Shown one piece after another: positions 25,181-31,616 of a stretch of DNA of 38,832 nucleotides. The translations under genes were made by a program, and so were the position numbers. Where the stretch lies: assembly GCA_946185495.1 (NCBI GenBank), contig CAMHJT010000005.1:1-38832 (forward strand), in the 5' to 3' direction. Positions within the stretch are counted from its first letter, which is position 1. Each line of letters opens with the position of its first letter. Origin of the DNA: an uncultured Clostridiaceae bacterium. Its GTDB lineage: Bacteria; Bacillota; Clostridia; Lachnospirales; Lachnospiraceae. The notes beneath the pieces are model-generated. The model did not search any database and was not told the DNA's origin. It was given only the letters and a program-made list of their open reading frames with translations.

Positions 25181-26086
25181 TTACGGCGCCAGAAAGACTT
25201 CCTTCGTCTGCTTTCCCCATCTCAGGGCTTCCTTATGCGTCATGAAAAACATGTCGATCCGTTTTCCCTTGATTGCGCCGCCGCGGTCCTCAGCGACATA
25301 CACCTGGCCATCAATGATGACTCTGGTTCCAAACGGGATCACGTCCGTATCCACCGCAATGGTACGGTTGGAGGTCGGTACTGTTCCGCTTGCGGTCCGG
25401 TTGCCTCCTGAATATACGCCGCAGCAGATCCTGCAGGTGCAGTACGCGGTAACCACAAACTTGCCAAGGCTTTTTCCATTCTTGGAGGCGAAAACCGGCT
25501 CCCCGATCCTGCCGCCGTTGGAAGCAGTATCCCCGCTGCCCATATCAAGCGTAACCCTCGCGTACCTCGACTGTCTCTGCCGCATCAACGCCGCCCTCTC
25601 CCTGGCCTGCTTCGCGATCTCTGCCGCCAGCGCCGCGTCCTTGCGCTTCTTCTCCTCAGCCTCCCGCTCAGCCTTCACCCTGTCATACGCGATCTTGTCC
25701 GAGGTACGGCTGAACATCGCCGTCAGATTATTTATGGAACGGATCTCCTCCAATTCCCTGGATTCCGCCTCCCGATCCAGCAGATCCATCCTCGCGATCA
25801 TCTGATCCTCCAGAAAGCCATATTTCATGGCATAATAGCTGATCTTCTGGTTCTCGTTCACGACACTGTACATCCTGTTCAGGCTCCCTGCCGCCGCCGG
25901 GACGCTGCTCAGCCTGCCGGGAAGCTCTCCCGCCTTGGCGACCACCTGATAACCTACGCCGGCAACCAGCACCGCAACCGCGGCAAGAAGGATACCGCCC
26001 AGCACATTTTTCACCGGAACCTTTTTCCTGTGCAGTCCGGATTCCCGTCCCTCCGGCACATCGTTTCCTGTTTTTTCCTGCTCCAT
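25181..26086 (-). CDS. Membrane-anchored 3D-domain protein (probable wall-lytic enzyme)
   Basis: A 301-residue protein. A basic N-terminus precedes one membrane helix (about 29-50), then an extracytoplasmic charged, probably coiled-coil region (75-170), then a C-terminal 3D domain (about 207-301). The 3D domain is named for three aspartates, here in VDTDVIPFGT, AEDRGG and KRIDMFF, and shares the double-psi barrel of lytic transglycosylase MltA. TAYCTCRICC opens it and includes the usual TAYC motif. Related Gram-positive proteins (YocH, YabE, YuiC types) cut or remodel peptidoglycan; no G5 or LysM domain is present here. GGAGGATAACGA precedes the ATG, and a strong promoter lies 125 bp upstream. 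Confidence 0.88.
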   Translation of the reverse strand: MEQEKTGNDVPEGRESGLHRKKVPVKNVLGGILLAAVAVLVAGVGYQVVAKAGELPGRLSSVPAAAGSLNRMYSVVNENQKISYYAMKYGFLEDQMIARMDLLDREAESRELEEIRSINNLTAMFSRTSDKIAYDRVKAEREAEEKKRKDAALAAEIAKQARERAALMRQRQSRYARVTLDMGSGDTASNGGRIGEPVFASKNGKSLGKFVVTAYCTCRICCGVYSGGNRTASGTVPTSNRTIAVDTDVIPFGTRVIIDGQVYVAEDRGGAIKGKRIDMFFMTHKEALRWGKQTKEVFLAP

Positions 26087-26210
26087 TCGTTATCCTCCTT
26101 TCCCCGCCTTACACAGCCATCTTTTTCCCCGCACCTGATCTTTTGTTTGGCCTGCAGCTGACGCAAATCTGCCAAAAATAATTTCAAAAATGATTGCGCC
26201 GACACACTAG

Positions 26211-26239
26211 ATTATAATTTCAATTACAGGAAAGGTCAA
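26211..26239 (-). promoter_or_regulatory. SigA-type promoter for the 3D-domain gene
   Basis: On the minus strand TTGACC (26234-26239), a 17-nt spacer and TATAAT (26211-26216) form a near-consensus promoter. It predicts a 5' leader of about 118 nt. Confidence 0.8.
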
Positions 26240-26295
26240 GTCTTTTATCAGCCGTATCACAAAACAAACTGTTTTCCGATGTGACGCATTTTGTA

Positions 26296-26324
26296 TTGTT
26301 GCAAGTATCATCCTGTGATAAAAT
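26296..26324 (+). promoter_or_regulatory. Candidate promoter for the AP2-like gene
   Basis: TTGTTG (26296-26301), 17 nt, then TGA-TAAAAT (extended -10, 26319-26324). It is divergent from the 3D-gene promoter. A start near 26331 would give a leader of about 260 nt before the ATG at 26594; no gene is supported in that leader, and no known riboswitch class was recognised. Confidence 0.5.
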
Positions 26325-26593
26325 ATCAGACAAAGATAACCCCATCGTGACGCGATCTATACGGATACCGTTCCCCGGACAGGATATCCTGTATCGACAC
26401 CTGACCGGACGATGTCAGACAAAAAACGTATTTGTTCAGCAGGTGCTGACCCAGATACGCAGCGGGTGAAGCTTAAGCATCCTGATTCACACGCTTCAAG
26501 GCAAAATAGAATGATCCGGCACGGTCTGCACAGTGAATGCGCAGGCCTACCGGGTAATTAAAAAAGATCAGAGTTTCGGGAGGAACACGCATT

Positions 26594-27424
26594 ATGATCA
26601 CAAAAAATACAACCCATCCGGACGCAAACCGGATTGCAGGCGTATCCAAAGCCAGAAAAAAAGACGGAACCCTCTATTACCGTTCCTCCATCACCCTGCG
26701 CTCCAGGCATGTAAGCCTCGGAAGCTTCCCCACTCCGGAACGCGCCGGACAAGCTTACGCGGAAGCATGCGCCATCGTGCGCGAAGGGCGGTATGAACTG
26801 GAGGATTATGATGCCCATTCCTTCTGCCTGGATTTTTCCAAATTCGTCATTCTCCTCAATTACAGAAATACCGGCATCTATTTTAAAAATCCCATTTACC
26901 TGCAGGCCGGACATTTCCTGTATTATCTGTCTCCGGACCAGTACCTGATCTTCGACAGGGAGGATCTGTTCTTCTATGCCACCCACAAACTCCAGGTCCG
27001 CGGAGGGTATTATTTCATCTGTGACTACGGCAGCCAGTACAACATCCTCTCCCGCTATGGCATTAAAAACCACGCGCGCAAGGGCATCGACTATATGTTT
27101 GTCAATCAGAACGAATGGGATTTCCGTTACGAGAATATCCGTGTCATCAACGAATACAACGGAGTCAGCGAGAAACAGGATCCGAACCATACCTATTATG
27201 AATGCGTCATCCATGTCAACGGCAACCTGATTGTGGGGCGCTATCCGGACAAGACACAGGCGGCTATCGCTTACAACAAGGCGGCAGACATCTTAAACGC
27301 CAGGGGATTTGCCAGACAGTATGTGAGAAACTATCTGACGCACCTGTCCTCGGAAGAATATCACAGGATCTATGACCGGCTCCGGATCTCAAAGAGGATC
27401 ACAGACTATTCCCCGCAGCCATAA
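26594..27424 (+). CDS. AP2-domain protein derived from an HNH-AP2 endonuclease (HNH site degenerate)
   Basis: A 276-residue cytoplasmic protein. Residues about 13-62 and 190-248 each resemble an AP2 DNA-binding domain: YYRSSITLRSRHVSLGSFPTP...AGQAYAEA, and YYECVIHVNGNLIVGRYPD...AAIAYNKAADIL. The middle (about 110-190) keeps the outline of an HNH homing-endonuclease core (GIKNHARKGIDYMFVNQ then FRYENIRVINEYNGV, compare DH-x-DNRxENLRV). The metal-binding His is replaced (Asp-Tyr for Asp-His) and the Asn-Arg pair is altered, so cleavage is unlikely. I infer a domesticated DNA-binding protein, perhaps a regulator; related proteins are, I believe, common in Lachnospiraceae. GGGAGG precedes the ATG by 11 nt. 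Confidence 0.75.
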   Translation: MITKNTTHPDANRIAGVSKARKKDGTLYYRSSITLRSRHVSLGSFPTPERAGQAYAEACAIVREGRYELEDYDAHSFCLDFSKFVILLNYRNTGIYFKNPIYLQAGHFLYYLSPDQYLIFDREDLFFYATHKLQVRGGYYFICDYGSQYNILSRYGIKNHARKGIDYMFVNQNEWDFRYENIRVINEYNGVSEKQDPNHTYYECVIHVNGNLIVGRYPDKTQAAIAYNKAADILNARGFARQYVRNYLTHLSSEEYHRIYDRLRISKRITDYSPQP

Positions 27425-27539
27425 AATATTTTTCCCATGCTGAATAAAATTTTCCTGAAATGCTCATACTTACCTCATCGCAACTGTTCAGCAGGTACTG
27501 GGCAGTCGCCATCATCACTTATAAAAAGGAGGATCAAGT

Positions 27540-27725
27540 ATGAGCCAGTTATCTGAAAAAGAGTTATCCTCACTCAACGAACTGCTGTCTGAGGAAGAGC
27601 TTCTGGTCAAAAAATTCCAAATGCTTTCTGAGCATGCCACCGATTCCGCGGTGCGCGATGAGATGGAGGAGATCTCCAGAAGACATCAGTCACATTTCAA
27701 CCAGCTTTACAGCCATTTAAGTTAA
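27540..27725 (+). CDS. Small CotF-like / spore-associated helical protein
   Basis: A 61-residue helical protein (SEKELSSLNELLSEEELLVKKFQML...DEMEEISRRHQSHFNQLYSHL). The spacing of Glu, His and hydrophobic residues resembles the start of CotF/ferritin-like coat proteins, and it precedes a clearer CotF-domain gene by 10 nt, so they are very probably cotranscribed. AAGGAGGATCAAGT is a strong ribosome site. About 70-80 nt upstream CTCATACTTA resembles a SigE -10 element, but the -35 spacing (GAATAAA) is one or two bases too long, so sporulation control is only suggested. Confidence 0.75.
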   Translation: MSQLSEKELSSLNELLSEEELLVKKFQMLSEHATDSAVRDEMEEISRRHQSHFNQLYSHLS

Positions 27726-27735
27726 GGAGACCGTC

Positions 27736-28002
27736 ATGAATCAATTTCAGGAAAAAGAAATTTTAGGGGATGCGCTGGCAACCCAGAAAAACGCTACCAG
27801 CCTGTTTAACACCTGCTCTAACGAGTGTGTCCATGAGGGACTGCGTTCTACCATGCTGGATATCCTCGCGGATGAGCACGCCATGCAGCAGGATGTATTC
27901 TGCGCTATGCATGAGCGGGGATACTATCCCACGCCCGATGCGCAGCAGAACAAGATCGACGAAGCCAGACAGAAGTTCTCCGCTTCCTTCAAGAGCAACT
28001 AA
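27736..28002 (+). CDS. CotF-domain spore coat protein
   Basis: An 88-residue protein matching the CotF family in layout: EKEILGDALATQKNATSLFNTCSNEC, then LRSTMLDILADEHAMQQDVFCAMHERGYYP. It is a short two-helix version of the ferritin-like CotF fold. Such proteins are added to the spore coat in the mother cell. TAAGGAGACCGTC gives the ribosome site and overlaps the stop of the upstream gene. The tail QQNKIDEARQKFSASFKSN is charged and probably flexible. A hairpin directly follows the stop. Confidence 0.85.
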   Translation: MNQFQEKEILGDALATQKNATSLFNTCSNECVHEGLRSTMLDILADEHAMQQDVFCAMHERGYYPTPDAQQNKIDEARQKFSASFKSN

Positions 28003-28007
28003 GCGGC

Positions 28008-28031
28008 TTTCTGCCTGATTTTAGGCAGAAA
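28008..28031 (+). terminator. Hairpin after the CotF gene (weak terminator)
   Basis: TTTCTGCCT-GATTTT-AGGCAGAAA forms a 9-bp stem 6 nt after the coat gene stop. The downstream T-run is missing (AAGTTTGG follows), so termination would be weak on this strand. Confidence 0.45.
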
Positions 28032-28040
28032 AGTTTGGCA

Positions 28041-28098
28041 CTGGCAGGCAAATGGCAGATGGAATCCCGTTTCACAACGAATTTCATCTGCCTGTCAG
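28041..28098 (+). repeat. Long imperfect hairpin in the CotF to 642-residue-gene gap
   Basis: GGCAGATGGAAT (28054-28065) pairs with ATTTCATCTGCC (28081-28092) over 12 positions with one G-T pair. CTGGCAGG (28041-28048) can pair with CCTGTCAG (28091-28098) as an outer stem sharing two bases. No T-run follows, so it is not a standard terminator. Confidence 0.5.
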
Positions 28099-28247
28099 AT
28101 CACTTACGTGGTTCACGCCAATAAGTTTGATATACGAAAGAATAAAACAATCACATTCATGCCAAATCGTATATAATCGTATAAATCCGTTCCTGTCCAT
28201 TCGACATTTCATGCGCACGATTTTTTCATACAAATGCATAACTAATC

Positions 28248-28276
28248 TAGTAAAATTCTGACAACTGTGCTATAAT
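28248..28276 (+). promoter_or_regulatory. Extended -10 promoter for the 642-residue protein gene
   Basis: TGC-TATAAT (28268-28276) is a perfect extended -10 element; the -35 region (TAGTAA at 17 nt) is poor. The predicted leader is about 135 nt and contains two hairpins: CCGC-GATAT-GCGG, and a larger one in which GAGA and CTCCGT pair with the two parts of ACGGAGTCTC just before the ribosome site. Confidence 0.5.
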
Positions 28277-28418
28277 TATCATTATAAATCTGCTGAGCAG
28301 ACCTGTTGCGCGGACATGACTCTGCTTTGCACCGCGATATGCGGGAGACTTACCAGCCAGCCGCCTCCGTTCCGGCTTCACGGAGTCTCACACAAATAAT
28401 GAGAAAGGGGTATATGCA

Positions 28419-30347
28419 ATGACTTACAATGAGTTCTTACAACTGAAGGTCAACGACATCGTCCACCGCCGCATCGATGAGAATGAGATCGTGTACGCTT
28501 TCAAGATCACCGTTGTGGACGCGCATGGAACACGGGGACAGTTTTATGATCCGGTAATGAAGGACTGGTCTGTGGCACCGCCCGATTACTTCGGCTCCAG
28601 AGACTACATAACCCTTCACGCGCCAGATGTCATCAAAAAACTGGACATCCCGAATAAGATGACCGACGCCTTTATCGAAGAGAAATGGAGGGAACTTGCA
28701 GAAGCAGATATCTGTGATCTGCAAAAGAACAATTCACCTCTCACAGCAACGTGGTTTTTATTTCCGGAGGGAACCTTCAGTTTCCTTGTAACAGACTGGT
28801 TCAATGAACATCATTCCAAAGGCCTGCAGTATTTACGAGACCTGATTTCAAAACCAGAGGAGAAGGAGGAAGCTTTAATCGGCGATGTGGAGGATCGCGC
28901 GAATCCTCTTGCTCTTGACGTAGAGGATGAGGATGAGGGATTCAGCATTGACACAGGGGAGGACATGGAGGAAATACCGATCATTCCCAATATACCAAAC
29001 CCGGCTGTCCCGAAAGAGTCATCACCTGTACCGGCAAAAAAAGAGAATGCTTCAGAATCTGTACCTGCTGAAGAACCGAAGATTGAAAAAAACGGAGAAT
29101 CTTTCGAAGCGGAATCATCGGAAGAGGCACAGCCGCAGGACACAAAAACCAATGCTTTCGGGAATACACAGCGCAAGGAACAGCCTCTTCAGGATCCAGT
29201 GCATTTCTCTTCCGAGATAAAAGACAGCGTAGTATCCGATTCTATCTGGAAAGAGCATCCACATACAACTACCGAGTCCATCTGGATTTCCAAAGAAGCG
29301 TCGTCAAAATCATCTAAAGCCCAGGATGACGAGGAACTACCAAGCTTTAAGGCAGATACCGCAAAAGCTGCTTCCGATCTCGATGCCTCAGACACAGCAG
29401 ATGATCAGGAAACTGCTTCGACCAGCTCTAAGGAGATTGCAGAAACCGCTTCTGATGAGGCTGATGCTTCGGACAGCTCTGAAATGATCCCTGAAGCTGC
29501 TTCTGATACTGCTGATGTTTCGGACAGCTCTGAGGTAATTCCTGAAGCTGCTGATACTTTAGACAGCTCTGAAATGATCCCTGAAACTGCTTCTGATACT
29601 GCTGATGTTTCGGACAGCTCCGATGTGATCCCTGAAGACGTATCCGACACAGAAGAAGCAACCGGTTCGGAAGACGAGTCCAAAGATACCCTTCCTTCCC
29701 AGGAAGAGGAGTTAGCTGATTTCAACTCTGAATCCATGTCTCAGGCAGAACCCACAGTCGTACTGCCATCGGTCAAATGCGAACCTGTGCCGACCACAAC
29801 TGCAGAGGACAATCCTCCGATGGAGGAAGCTTCTGCCAAGGATACCCCGGTTCTTTCTCAAACTGCTGAGGCTGCCGATGAAGACACAGCAGTTGACGCC
29901 GTACCGGAGGAACCCGTTCAAACAAAGAATCAAATTCAGGAGGATATGAACATGAATAATCAAGCCGTTGACTTCGATGCCATGAAACAGGCTGCCGCTG
30001 CTATCCGCGACGAATATTTAAGAATTGCCGACCAGATCGCAAACTTAAGCGCTGACCAGTTTGAAGCAATCCAGAAACACCTGTCAAGCCAGGGTATCAG
30101 CAATATCAATGACGGATTGGCCAATTTCGTAAAATCACATCAGAATCTTCTGTCCAGTATCTATGAGGAGGGCTTTGAGATTGCGGATGATAACGGCAAT
30201 CCTGTCACCCTCACTCCCGCAATGCTGGCCCAGATCCGTGAAAAAATGGATATTCAGGCCGGCAAGGACATTGCGCTGAGCACCGACGCGCAGGAGCTTT
30301 CCGATGAGGGCTATCTGGAGCTTTATAGAAGCTCTGTTCTGCAGTAA
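28419..30347 (+). CDS. Unknown acidic protein with Ser/Asp/Glu-rich tandem-repeat middle
   Basis: A 642-residue protein I do not recognise. Residues 1 to about 150 look globular (TYNEFLQLKVNDIVHRRIDE, then TWFLFPEGTFSFLVTDWF). Residues about 150-500 are strongly acidic and low in complexity, with 14-16-residue repeats (DTADVSDSSEVIPEA types). Residues about 505-642 are helical and look globular again (MKQAAAAIRDEYLRIADQIANL, HLSSQGISNINDGLANFV). No signal peptide or membrane helix is seen, so it is probably cytoplasmic, possibly joining two partners through a long flexible spacer. GAGAAAGGGG lies 9 nt before the ATG. It has its own promoter and a strong terminator, so it is a single-gene unit. 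Confidence 0.8.
   Translation: MTYNEFLQLKVNDIVHRRIDENEIVYAFKITVVDAHGTRGQFYDPVMKDWSVAPPDYFGSRDYITLHAPDVIKKLDIPNKMTDAFIEEKWRELAEADICDLQKNNSPLTATWFLFPEGTFSFLVTDWFNEHHSKGLQYLRDLISKPEEKEEALIGDVEDRANPLALDVEDEDEGFSIDTGEDMEEIPIIPNIPNPAVPKESSPVPAKKENASESVPAEEPKIEKNGESFEAESSEEAQPQDTKTNAFGNTQRKEQPLQDPVHFSSEIKDSVVSDSIWKEHPHTTTESIWISKEASSKSSKAQDDEELPSFKADTAKAASDLDASDTADDQETASTSSKEIAETASDEADASDSSEMIPEAASDTADVSDSSEVIPEAADTLDSSEMIPETASDTADVSDSSDVIPEDVSDTEEATGSEDESKDTLPSQEEELADFNSESMSQAEPTVVLPSVKCEPVPTTTAEDNPPMEEASAKDTPVLSQTAEAADEDTAVDAVPEEPVQTKNQIQEDMNMNNQAVDFDAMKQAAAAIRDEYLRIADQIANLSADQFEAIQKHLSSQGISNINDGLANFVKSHQNLLSSIYEEGFEIADDNGNPVTLTPAMLAQIREKMDIQAGKDIALSTDAQELSDEGYLELYRSSVLQ
29455..29640 (+). repeat. 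Imperfect tandem repeats inside the acidic protein gene
   Basis: Units of about 40-48 nt built on GAT-GTTTCGGACAGCTCTGA-N-TGATCCCTGAAGC recur four to five times and encode SDSSEMIPEAASDTADV-like peptides. The copies are close at the DNA level, so duplication was recent. Confidence 0.65.
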
Positions 30348-30486
30348 CAGAAACAATCGTCACGAGGGCATTTTCAACCCTGCACGCTGCGCGGCGTCAT
30401 ATATACTAATGATCCGGCACAGGCGAAGGCATCAAATTTTAGCAGGTTCATAAAGTAAAACAAAATTGAACTTCGCTGCAGCATTT

Positions 30487-30518
30487 AAAAAGGGAGCCGC
30501 TTCCGTAGCTCCCTTTTT
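30487..30518. terminator. Bidirectional terminator between the acidic protein gene and queA
   Basis: AAAAAGGGAGC-CGCTTCCGTA-GCTCCCTTTTT is an 11-bp perfect stem with a T-run on both strands. It serves the plus-strand acidic protein gene and, about 50 nt after its stop, minus-strand queA. Confidence 0.9.
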
Positions 30519-30566
30519 ACCATTCCATATCAAATTCATACTGTACGTAATAATTGTTTGAAGTTA

Positions 30567-31595
30567 TCAGATCAGCAGCATCGCATCTCCAAAAGAAAAA
30601 AATCTGTATTTTTCTTCCACCGCAATCTCATATGCCTGAAGAATCTTCTCCCTGCTGCTGAATGCGGACACCAGCATCAGCAGGGTGGACTCCGGCAGAT
30701 GGAAATTGGTAATCAGGCCATCCACTGCCTTAAACCGGTATCCGGGATAAATGAAAATATCCGTCCACCCGCTTCCGGCCCTGACCGTGCCATTCTCGTC
30801 CGCAACCGACTCCAGTGTTCTGGTGCTTGTGGTTCCAACAGAAATGATCCGTCTTCCCTCTGCCCTGGCTGCATTGATCCTGGCGGCTTCCGCTTCCTCT
30901 ACCATATAAAATTCCGAATGCATATGATGCTCCAGAATATTTTCCGTCTTCACAGGACGGAAGGTGCCAAGCCCTACATGCAGGGTAACCTTCGCGATCA
31001 CAACTCCCATATCCCGCAATTTTTCCAGAAGCTCCTCCGTAAAATGCAGCCCTGCTGTCGGGGCGGCCGCTGAACCCTCATGCGCCGCATATACCGTCTG
31101 ATAGCGGTTTCTGTCCTTCAGCTGGTGTGTGATATAGGGAGGGAGCGGCATCTGTCCCAGCCGGTCCAGCAGTTCTTCCCAGATCCCGTCATAAGTAAAA
31201 CGGATCAGACGGTTACCCTCCTCCACAATATCTGTCACCTCTCCTACCAGTAAACCGTCTCCAAATATGATCCTGGCACCAGGACGCGCCTTCTTCCCCG
31301 GCCTGACGAGAGTTTCCCAGAGCTTTTCCTCTCTTCGTTTCAGCAGAAGCACCTCAATGGAGGCTCCTGTATCCTCCTTCACGCCCATCAGACGGGCAGG
31401 TATCACCTTTGTATCATTGATCACCAGGCAGTCTCCCGCCCGCAGATAGTCCGGCAGGTCATAAAAATGCCTGTGGGTAATGCTTCCATCGCTGCGCCCT
31501 ACCACCATCAGCCGGGAATCACTCCTCTTTTCCAGCGGATCCTGTGCGATCAACTCCTGTGGCAGGTCATAATAAAAATCCTTAAGTTTCATCAT
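30567..31595 (-). CDS. queA: S-adenosylmethionine:tRNA ribosyltransferase-isomerase
   Basis: A 342-residue enzyme that transfers and isomerises the ribosyl group of SAM onto preQ1 in tRNA, giving epoxyqueuosine. Family marks are [69 protein letters not shown], and [13 protein letters not shown]. The length is standard. Three start codons lie together (GTG ATG ATG); the ATG at 31595 is 6 nt after AGGA and is chosen. It sits 21 nt after the transglutaminase-like gene and far from the preQ0 operon, although both serve queuosine synthesis. Confidence 0.96.
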   Translation of the reverse strand: MMKLKDFYYDLPQELIAQDPLEKRSDSRLMVVGRSDGSITHRHFYDLPDYLRAGDCLVINDTKVIPARLMGVKEDTGASIEVLLLKRREEKLWETLVRPGKKARPGARIIFGDGLLVGEVTDIVEEGNRLIRFTYDGIWEELLDRLGQMPLPPYITHQLKDRNRYQTVYAAHEGSAAAPTAGLHFTEELLEKLRDMGVVIAKVTLHVGLGTFRPVKTENILEHHMHSEFYMVEEAEAARINAARAEGRRIISVGTTSTRTLESVADENGTVRAGSGWTDIFIYPGYRFKAVDGLITNFHLPESTLLMLVSAFSSREKILQAYEIAVEEKYRFFSFGDAMLLI

Positions 31596-31616
31596 CACAA
31601 TTCCTTTTTCGTATCG

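Noticed and set aside
26433-26448. TGTTCAGCAGGTGCTG repeated at 27485-27500 as a firm regulatory site
   Set aside because: Two copies of a short sequence with one mismatch can arise by chance in a window this long, so it is mentioned only as a weak hint.
26558-27214. Minus-strand ORF of 218 codons opposite the AP2-like gene
   Set aside because: The plus-strand gene has a ribosome site and two recognisable domains; the antisense frame has neither.
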